A stretch of 64,000 nucleotides of DNA from Trochalopteron elliotii. Its lineage: Eukaryota; Chordata; Aves; Passeriformes; Leiothrichidae. The position numbers and the translations under genes were made by a program. The stretch is taken from NCBI GenBank assembly GCA_024734555.1, contig JANPWX010000118.1:323609-387608 (forward strand), in the 5' to 3' direction. This document shows positions 1 through 10,900 of the stretch, one piece after another. How positions within the stretch are numbered: position 1 is the stretch's first letter; the number at the start of each line of letters is the position of its first letter. Under the pieces are notes generated by a model. It worked only from the letters and a program-made list of their open reading frames with translations. It searched no databases and was not told where the DNA came from.

Positions 1-3000
1 CCCACAAATTTGCTGCTACCTTTCTGCACACATGTAAGCCCCCAGTATCCACACAGCACCTTCCAGACCCCATGGCCTCTCCCCATTCCCAATTTCCTGA
101 AACAGCAGTGGCACCCATCCCCAAAGCTCCCAGTTCCATGCCCAGGCAGCCTGGGGGCCTCTGCTGCAGCCCAGGCAGGGAGCAGGACAGAGGCAGCTCC
201 TGCGGGGCACGGGGACCTGCCCACTGAGCAGGATGTTCTTCATCCCTTCACCTTCCTCGTCCTCCCAGGCCCCCAGAGGAGTGTCAGGCTGCAGGGAGCT
301 GAGCTGCTGAGCACTGGCCTCGGCTGCCACCTAGCAGTGACCCAGCAGCAGGGACACGCTGCCAGCTCTTCCAAGCTCAGGTCCCTGCTGCAGCCCAGGG
401 AGCCGTCAGAGAGGATCTGGGGGTCTCCTCAGGACACCCCAGCCCGGCCCCAGCTGTCACCCCCCTGAAACCAAGAGGGGCTTCTGCAGCACAGGGTGAG
501 CTCTGAGCAGCAGCTCCGTTACAATGATGGATGACAAAAATGCACAGTGAGTGCCCCAACCCAAACGTGGCAGCAGAGAAGTCAGGGAACCTCAAACTCC
601 CCCCAGGGCTGGACAGCCCCCCCTCCTCAGCATTCTCCTTCCATCTCCTTTATTAGCTTTCCCAGCAGCTGCTTTCTAACCAGCCATAGATTTTTGGGTT
701 TTAGCTGTTTCACATCCCAAACCACCCTTAAATACTGAAATTAAAAAAAAAAAAGTGTAAGAGTAATACAATAGTTTGGGTTGGAAGAGAGCTTTAAAGA
801 ACAACTAGTCCAACCCACAAACATCTTATGCTGGGCTTTTAGCCATTCCAGTATTACTGCTAGTATAATTCAGCTTTTCTTGGTGGTTGGCAGAGGAAGA
901 TACCTCTGGCATGGTTGCAGGTGGGCACAGAATGGCCCTTGAAGCCCCTGAAGATGTGAGGAACACTTCCAGGCACCAGAAAAGCAGCTGGATGCCAGCA
1001 TTCCTAACCAGGGCTCTTCTGTTTTCAAAGCTTTTCTCTGCATTAACCCCCCTTAGGATCACTTGCCACAGGCAAGGAGCTACACAAACATGGTCAAGCT
1101 TCAGGCTCTCTCTCACGGGATTCCTTACAGATTTTATTCCATATCTTTAACATGAGATTCCTGACAGTTTGTACACACGACATCCAACAAACCATCATCA
1201 GCATCTTCTTCTTGGGGAAGGAGGTTTCTTCAGCTCCCCTCACAGCAAGGAGTGTGTAGAGCAACCACTGTGCTAAAAACCAAAACCACATCCCCACACA
1301 ATGTCAAAACAGCTCTTTCAGCCACTGAAGGAGGGAGGGATGGGCAGCCAGTTTCCCTCTCCTAAACTTAAAGGATACATAACACAATGTGACACTTGGA
1401 TGTTCTCCTGAACCATTATATTAAAGAGCAGTAACTCAGTACACCACCGGTACAACAAAACCAAACTATTTTCCTGAAAGTAAAACTAACATTTATCCCA
1501 CATGCTGGGCACATCTGAGACATCACACTCCAGGTTTTTTCAAGGGATTAAACGTTTCTGAACAAAACAAAACAAAAAAAAAACCCCGACAGCATGGTCA
1601 TGCAGAGAGCCTGTGCTGCTCCAGACAGCCTTCCTTGGCAGCAGCTCCAGCTTCTCCCCTCTTATCACACCTTCCTTGTCAGGCTGGGCAGCCACTGGAA
1701 GTAGGCATGGGAAGTGGCCAGTCATGCAGCTGCCAACCCTGCAGAGACAAGGGCAGGAGGGACACACAGTTCCTGAAGTGACCCTTGGTCACAGAGCCCA
1801 GAGCACTGCAGAGGCCGACCATGAGACTCTTGGGAAGGTCTTGGTCTTCATGTTTTCTTCATCTGCATAAAGAGGAACACAGAAAAGAAAGATCAAATCT
1901 ACACAGGCAAATCCAAGAGCTCCAGTTCAGACTGAAATCCCTTTTGCCTGGACCTCACCAGGCCATGGAAAGAAGACTTGCTACTGCACACCCATTTGAT
2001 GAGTCTGACATAGTATAATGCAAGGATCCCTCTCCCTCTCCTCCTGCTGCTCCACCTCCACTTCTCCAGAGGTGGGAAATGAGATGTGAATTCAGTAGTT
2101 TTTGTCTAGGAAACTCTAGAGAGAAAGTTCCAAGGCACAAACAGCCACTGCCTTTGGCACGTCACTTAATCCACCTTGTAAACTGAGCAATCCCTGCATG
2201 GGTGCTGTCAATTCTTCCATCATTTGGAAGATGGAAGACAAACACACACACACAGGGAACTCACAGGATTTACAAAATGCTTTAGTTCCTTGTCGCTGAG
2301 AGACTGGGAGACTCAGTATGAAATGAACACTGAAGTGGAGAAACAAACACTTTTGCATGCAAGCAGCAGAAAGTCTAGAAAAGAGAACAAAACCCAACAA
2401 TGAGAGAATTAACCCTCAATTCATCTGTTCCCATTAGAGATCCATTTTGCTGCACAAAGGTCAACCCAACATGTTACATCCAACTCTTTATTATGGTGGC
2501 ACCTCCAGCCCACAGAAACACCAACATTTCCATCAGTTCCAGCAGCACCAGCCTTAGGATACCCAAGAGGGGCTGCAAAACTCACAGCACAGTAACAGAC
2601 TGCTCAACTTTCAGTCAGTCAATTTTGACTGATGGATCTGTTCATGCTGTCAAGGGGGCCCAGCATGAATAGTGCTGCCAGGAGTCCACCAGTGGGATGT
2701 ACAGCTTCCTAAAGTTGGGCCCTGCTGGAAAAAACTCTCTGATCTGAGACATCTTGCCTCATTTCTGCTGGTTGCCTGGAGTAAATAAAGGAGGTGTAAA
2801 GGTCTTCCACTGACTTGACTCAGAGAGCAGGAATTGAGGACTCTCCAAGAGAATGAGGTGTCTGCAAATGTATGCAAAAAACCTGAGAGGGTGCAATTAG
2901 TGCACACGCAGCTCATTAGCTACCCTGATCTTAATTATCTCTCAGAATTTACAAAGAAGAGGAAGGTCAGCAAATGGATAATTAAAAAACCAGAACGACA

Positions 3001-4905
3001 AGACTACACAACAATAATCCCTCAGTCCCCTTGACCAAAGGGCAGCTTTTCCTCCACAGCAGGCTGGAAAGAGCCACAGATTATTACAAGACACAAGGCA
3101 CCCTCTCTTAGCAAAGAATTAACAGCTGTCTCATCTCTCAGCAGCCCCACGCAGAACCAGTGACAGCAATGACAGAGGGAGTTTCTGCCAGGAGGCAGGA
3201 GCTGAGTCAGAGGAAGCCCCTCTGCATTTTTTGCTTAAGAATTCAAATCAAATTTACATTTCAGGGATGTTCACTCATGTCTCAGCCACAGATGAGAGTT
3301 GATGTTTGTATTAACTCAGTATGGAGGAGAAAACTAGTGAAATGACAGACATGCAGCAGTTCAACCACAGCTGTTCAAAAACTGGGTACTTGCTCTTTAG
3401 GCTGCTTCTGCTGTCAGGGCACCAGGGGACTGTGAGGCACTCCTGCAGCAGCAAGGATGGCTGGGCAGCAGGAATTCAGTGCTGATGGGATGCCAAGACA
3501 GCCATCACTAGAGCCCAATTAGCCAACCACTCAGCTGGATACTGAAAACCTCTGCTTAACATGCAGGAAAAAATACAAGTGTTAGGACAGGGTTACAAGG
3601 TGATTTTTGTCACTTCTTGCTGCCCACGCCATTCTTGCTGAGGGACAGGATGCATTTACATTCCTCTAGTCTTCAAATCACCACCTATGTCAGACATTTG
3701 TGAATCTTGCTTTAGTCAGCTAGGTAAGGAACCCTACAGATTCCTGCATTTGAAACAGGAACTCAGAACTGGAGTCCTCCCCACATTATCTTCCTCCAAA
3801 TATATACAATAAGATGATGGTTTGTGTCTTTCAGTTCATTTGATAAATTGAGCAAGTCTTGGATAAATTAATATCCAAGACTCACAGCTTACACAGAATT
3901 TCTCTAGCACAGAAACCTAAGTTGGCTCGAAAAAAAACCCAAAAACTAGAGAAAATGATTACTTTACAAGTTACCAGCATTATATTTGCTTTTACTCTTC
4001 TTTCAGAGCAGTGTCAGAAACAGCCTCAGAGCAGGCCCACTGCTGAACACTTCAACAGCTGACACTGGCCTGAAAGGTGTTTTGGACCCTGTAGTAAAAT
4101 CTCTCATGAAAACACTACAATTTAAATAACACAGAAGAGGGGAGAGCATCATCTGCTCCTGGTGTTTCTAATGGTTTCTAATACCCCAGACTGCACACAA
4201 AGACCTGGGGTTTACTCCCTGCTGACCTCTCTGTTCAGCAGTTAATCAAACTGTTAGCCAAGGGCTTCCCTTTGAACATGCTCTGAAACCCAAGGTGTAA
4301 AGCATATTTGTATGCTTTACACTCACCCTTAAGAGTTATTTTTTTAACAAACCTGTAGCTTTACAGAACCTTATCCCCAGCAACAACCAGGACTGCAAAT
4401 CACTCCTTTTCAGGTCAGTTTAGGATGAGCAAGACCCTTCACTGCAAATATTCACCACTAGCACTTGTGGTCTTTTCCTGCATTTACAAACTACTGCCCT
4501 GAATTATTACACATCCTTTGCCAAACCCCAGAAATCTGAGAGGAAAACACTTCCTGGCTCCGAGGGGGGCAAAACCATGGAAGTGCCAAGTCAAACTGAT
4601 CACAAGGATCTGACACTGGTCTCAGAGTCCACTCTCAAACTGAAATATTTTGGTGCACATGTGGGAGCTTAGAGAGAGCACACAGACTCCCTGAGGTCTG
4701 CAAAGGGCTCAGAGGACAGGCAGCTAGAAAGGTATTTATCATCCACATAAATAACAGTTTTCATATTATGTTTCTGCTTGCTTTTTATGAAAGCAGAAAA
4801 CCAGCTCCACAGGAAACTTCCAGGGGACTAAACCAAGACCCATCTGCTGAGCCTTGGAGCTGATTTCATGAATTCATGGATTTCACAGCTGTGCCAAACT
4901 CTCAC
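1..4905. other. Region 3' of the recognised TDRD5 exons, no certain gene
   Basis: Apart from the CR1 remnant at 768-818 I can place nothing firmly. Mammalian TDRD5 has roughly 300 further C-terminal residues, which should lie here on the minus strand. A minus-strand frame at 2650-2730 contains KLYIP, matching a short motif near the mammalian C-terminus, but the surrounding residues do not match in the same frame. Bases 1-470 are GC-rich and open on both strands. Confidence 0.6.
768..818 (-). mobile_element. Short CR1 3'-end remnant
   Basis: About 50 bases ('gtttgggttggaagagagct', then 'actagtccaaccc') match the terminal part of CR1 in minus orientation. The rest of the element is missing. 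Confidence 0.5.
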
Positions 4906-4909
4906 CTGG

Positions 4910-7900
4910 TCACAGCTCAGCCCCAGCCAGCTTCAAGGTTGCTGTTTCACTGTCTGCACCTCGAGGTTCCTGCTGCAAGCAAAGGTCTGGCTCCACCACT
5001 TCAGCATTCCCCTGCCTTCCACTGGGCTGAATGTACAAGGCTGAAGGATTCAGTTCCTCAAATTCCTAGAACAAATAAAAACCATGCCAGAATAGTAAAA
5101 AAACTCCACGTTGTAACTACAAAAGAATAAAAAGGATTCAGCAAATCTCTAACAGGTCAGCAAAGGGATGAAGGTGCACAACACCCAAGAGTTAGCTCAA
5201 AATTCTTGCAGAAATGGCCTTATTAAGAAAATCAACTCCTCTCTTGCCAGCAGCAAAATGCCCCTCTCCCCCAAAATTGGGCCTACACATGCAAAAATAC
5301 CATCATAGGATCTAATCCTGCCAGAACATGAATTCTGCATCTGCTGAACAAAACAACAGATAGAAGCACTCCCAGGCTGTAAAACTCAGCTTTCTGCTGA
5401 AATACGAAATTGTGGCAGTACCTTTCCAAGGGTTTGCATAATCCACATAGTTCTTACTGGAACTGAGCTGAGACATGCAAACAATGCCAAAGGTAAGCCT
5501 AAAGCACAAATGATCTGGCTTACAACTGCTGTGACAACAGGCAATTACCATGGTTATGCCACCCAGCACTGTACCTTTCACTGGCAAAGTATGACAGTTT
5601 GTAAAGCAAAACCATTTCCACATCAATTTTTAATCCATTGCTAGAAGACAGGCTGGAAACAGTTTGTTCTACTGAACAGAACATCTCTGCTGTACCATCA
5701 GATTCTCTTGCCTTAACCAAAAAGCAAGCTCTCCCCATAGAGTCAGACACTCTGGGATGCAGTCACAGAATGAAAAGCTACAGGAAAGCAGGGAATACCA
5801 CTCTTGCTCTTCACAAACCCATTTGCTTCAAGGCAAGAATCTTCCCATTACAGGCACCCAAACAGGGATCCTTCCCTTCCCCTTCCTTTCAGCAGCACAC
5901 GCCTCTCTCCCGACCTGGGAAGGAATGTTCACTCCACAGATATCAGCATATCCCATATGCCCCAGGACAGAGTGGAAGTAGACATCCTCCTTGGTGGATG
6001 TGTCACACAGGAAGAGGTACAGAACACCATCCACATATTCATCCACGATGCCCACAAACTCCTTGAAGCGACAGAGATGCTTGAAGAGGAGAATTGCTGC
6101 ACTGGACCACGTGCCCTGAGGAGGAAAGAGTGTAAAGTTACCATGAACAGACCAGTGTCCACCACCTGAGACTTTTCCTGGTGGTGAGCACTTGTCAAAA
6201 GCCAACTGAGCTAGGCCAGGCCAGTGACAAATACAGGGAAGTCAGGCAGACAAGCTTCCCAGCATGAAACTAAACCAAACTATCCCAAAGCCTGCAATTC
6301 TCATTACACTGGGAATGCCCTTTCACCCTAAATACCTACTTCCAAACATAATTCCACAGCACTCACCAGTAGTTTTATCCCAATTGCCTAAAATACAGTT
6401 GTTTTGTTGGGTTTTCTTTTTTAATTCCTGGAATCACAAGACTCTACAAACATTAAAAGTATCAAAAATTATTAAGATGCTGCTAAGCCTCACCACGAGG
6501 AAAACTGTGATTAACCCCCAAAACCCAAGGGAAATAACTTTTTAAAAGCAACATCTTTAAAAAGACACAGGCAGCAACTCTGCTCACATGCTTTCCTTCA
6601 GAGATTGTACTTCTCAGGCTTCTTCACCAAGAGGTTTCCCATCACAGAGAAACTTTCTAATGACCTCTGTAACTCTGGCTGTGCTAACTGCATCAAACCA
6701 ACTCACTTAAAGCTCTGTCCCAGAATAAGGTTTTAAAACAGAGGATTGGAGCTAGCAAGGCTTCAGAAGGACTTTGGGGAACTGCTGGCAGGGAGAGGAA
6801 CAAGTTTGCTATGTTGCTCAACAGCAGCCATCTGTTTCTGCAAGAATATAAGCAGGAATGCTCTGATGGCAAGGCAAGCTGTGGAAGGGTGATTGCCTGT
6901 AGAGCAGATACTCACCCAGCACACTCTACTGAATGTACAGCACTAATTCTGCTGTAAGTATCAACAGGACCTGACTTCATCCAAATGTTTGCCCTCAGCA
7001 GGAGAAAAAGACAACCTCTACTTGTTAACCCCTCTACCTCTGTCAAGAAACAAAACTATGTGTGGACATGTACCTCCACAGGTTTTACCCATGCCAAGGA
7101 ACATGGGATGGCCTGAGCAGGGAGCTTCAAGTAGTGCCACCTAAAATACAAAGCAAAACCATTACAGCAAAAACAGGGATAAATCACCACAACAGCAGAA
7201 CTTCTTCCTTTTCTGGGTTTTACTACCAGTTTAGGAATGCAGAAACATACATTGGATTGTGCACTCATGACTAAAACCCAACAGCAGCTTCAGAAAACAA
7301 CCCCATATCCAGAGAATGGGCACAGCAAAACCAGCAATAACAACTGGTCCCTTATGCATTCCCTGGCCCAAGCACATCTCTATCCTGTCAAGATCTATCA
7401 GGATGGAGATAGATCCATCAGGATGGGAACACCTTCCCATCAAAACCTCTCATGGAGACAAAGTTACAGACAGAGAACCACGACTTTTGAACCAAAGAAT
7501 GCCAACAGCCAGGCACAAGGACAGACAAATGAGGGGGAAGACACAAATATGGAAAATGTGCTGAACTGCAGAGAAAAAGTACCTCTGATCTTGCAAACAA
7601 GTGCCACTTGAGGGATGTGCCTTCAGGAGAATGTGTATATCCTTTCATGCAACCCAGGATGGGGCATTAGGGAGGTGACAGGCAGCAGCAAGAGGACAGA
7701 CTCAAGAGTGAAAGCAGATGTAGGAGAGGATTTAGCAGTGCACCCCAGGGCCCAGTATTGCTCAATGTCTTCATTATTGAGCTGGGTGATGGGGGAGAGT
7801 CTACCCTCAGTCTGCTGATGACACAAAACTGGCAGGAGGGGCTGATGCCCTAGAGGGTCAGGTTGCTCTCCTGACAGATCTTGACAGGACAGAGAAATGG

Positions 7901-10900
7901 GCAGACAGGAACCTCACAAAGTTCAGCAAAGTCCTGCACTTGGGGAAGAAGAACACCATGCATCAGCACAGTGTGGACCAGCTGGAAAGAGTCATTTTTA
8001 CAAGGGAAGTGACCAAGCACTGGAATGGGTCAGAGAGGTCATGAAATCTTTATCCTTGGAAACATTCAAAAACCAGCATGGTCCTAGGCAGCCTGTTCTA
8101 GACAGCCCCACTCCAGCAGGGAGCTTGGACAGGATGACCTCCAGCAGCCCAATCCAACTTCAGCTGCTCTGCGACTCTGCCACCTGTGTGTAACTCACTC
8201 ACTTGAGGAACCTCAGAGAAGACTTCTGGACAATCTGGAGGTGTCCATAGTCTGCATAGAAGACCTCGACCTCCTGCTCGTTGACCACACGATGGATGAT
8301 GACACGGTACCACCACGTGGAGACCACCACACAGCAGAGCTGCCCCGGCCGCAGCGCGGACTCGGGCATGACGTATTTATCAGATGCAACTTTGTGTGAG
8401 TAAACGTGTCTGCAAGAGGGCACAGTGAGAAACCAGGCTTAGGAGGAGGAGGCAGGAGAATTATATGTGGCATCAAAAGAATCCTGGCTTTTTAAAGTCC
8501 CCATGACAAGAATTTTCAGGAGTTGGTTTTAGTAGATCCTCTATATCTCTGTTCTGCCACGCTTAAAACTGAAATGGGAATCCAACTGCAACCCCCAAAC
8601 TTTTGACATTTGAATGATACTCTTGGGGTCCAACAAAAAAGTTGATTAATGGGGATTAATCAGAGGCTAAACACAGTCATCCTAATCATTACTTTTTTAC
8701 CACTACCTTGACATACCAGCATTTCTCATGAACCAGGTTCTGGAGCACTGGCCCAGGTCCAGGGTTGGAGGTGAAAGTAAAAGCCTTAACTGAGCACATT
8801 AACAACAGCTGCACAGACAAAGGAACCCTTCAAGCTCCTTTCCATAACCCTTCCAGGCTTACAAAGTTCAGAACTGCTGGAAACAGACAAACCACAGGAA
8901 CTGCTGGTGACCACACTTACTGCATGTTGGTTAAAAGGAATGGATAAACATTCTGAGCAGTGTTTCAGGACAGCACCAGCACCTCTGTACCAAGTGATGA
9001 AGCCAGCAGTGACCATCACCGAGAGCTGGGTGCCTGGCTTCCTCAGCACAAACACCCACTGCAGTGCCACAGCATGCTCCCACCTCATCTCAAACATCAG
9101 ATCCTGCAGTTTACTGGATGTTTCTGTGCTGCAGATGTGGATGTAGAACTGGCTGGGAGAGACGATGAACTCCACAATGACTCCCACCAAGCACCTTCTC
9201 TTCAGAGGTGGCAAACTGCAAAGCCTTCTGTCCTGAACAGCATCTGGGGGGATTTCTGGAGTCGATGGAAACTGCTCAAAGCCTTCATGCTGCAAGGGGA
9301 TAAGTGGGAGGTGGCATTCAGATGTCTCATCATGCACTGAACACACATAATTGGCCTTTCCATTAATTTAAAAAACAGTTCTGCTTTCTGGGGAACTTGT
9401 GAATTACTGAATATCAGAGGATCCCAACAAACTGGACAAAAGTGGATGAAAACTTTCCCTGTGATAGAAACAATCAATCATTTTCACACTCTCTTTCCTC
9501 CCTCCAGCGTTAAAGAGGGGTGCAACAAAAACACCTTGTTCATATTCCTGCAAGGAATAAAGGAGAGGAACTGAAGTCAAGTCACACATATTTAGACCAA
9601 AGTTGTGAATGACTACTGCCAAAAAAGCAAAACAAAATCAAACCCCAAACCCAACCCACACCTTCGCTGGATTTTACTGAAAAGATATTATTTCTATGTT
9701 CCATGGCCAAGAAAAAGTACATGATTGAACTAGCAAAACTATCTGAAAATGATTCTGAAGTGACATAAGACATGAATGCATCCCACTTTCACACTAGAGC
9801 TACTTCCCAAAGACAAAACCAGTCAAAATCTACACATTCTCTTCTCATTTTAGACAAATTTTTATGAGTGAGCTTTTCACACAGTTTTCAATTTTTCATT
9901 ATTCTAACTGCTGAAAACATTATTTCACATGAAATAGTATGGATGGGAGCCTTAATCAGACATCAGCTACTTTCACTGCCTCAAGAGCTTTCTTTTGTGC
10001 CAGCAGACAGCACTTCTCCAATGATGAGAAGTCAAAAATACTTCAGTTTTCCTCATTGTGAACACAGTACAAATTATCACTGCATTATAAATCAGGCAAG
10101 GTGTGGGCAATTCATACTCCAGCATATTCCCTGTTGCTTATATCTAAATTCAACTGCAAACAATGGGGTTTTGCAATAGTGGCTCTCTCAATCACTTTGT
10201 AAAGGTGCAGATCATATAATCATAGAATATTCTGAGTTAGAAGGCACCCACAAGGATCATCAAAGTCCAGCTCCTAGGCCTGCAAAGGACTCCCCCAAAG
10301 AATCCCATCATGTGCCTGAGAGCATTGTCCAAATGTGCCTTGAATTCTGGCAGGATTGGTGCTGTGACCACTTCCCTGGTCTCTCCTTCTCCAGACTGAG
10401 TAATGCCTAATGCCCTTCAATTTTTTTTGGAGCTAGAATTTTTGACTAAAGCATTTGAGTTAAACAGTGAGTTAAAATTTTTGAGTCTAGGAGCACCTGA
10501 GGGAATTCTGGCCAGAGCAGCAGCAGCACCACCTCTAAAAACCCCTTACAATTTCACGAATTTCCCCTGTGTAGTCCCTGTGAATGGTGGCATTTCTAAG
10601 GGACAGTTCTGCTCTGAGAAAGCTCTTCAGATCAGACCTTTGAGGGCACACATGAGCTTTATGTGCTAGCTCACATACTGTTAGTGACAACAGACATTTC
10701 TTTGAAAGACTTGGCGGATGTGCGCTTGAAGAGAAGCTCACAAAATGCAACAAAGTTATAAAAAGACAAAGCAAGAGTACACAGTGTAAAACCAGGCTTT
10801 GTAAGAGGTAGGGCTTGCAAGAGTGGCTGAGTTCTGCCCCCAAGCTGGACCGGCAGCTGCCAAGAGTGGGGTGGGTGACACTTTTCCTTCTGTCACAGCA

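Noticed and set aside
10..468. 152-codon open frame on the plus strand, with a 104-codon frame opposite
   Set aside because: GC-rich sequence is open on both strands, with no recognisable domain, splice context or family match. Chance openness is the simpler reading.
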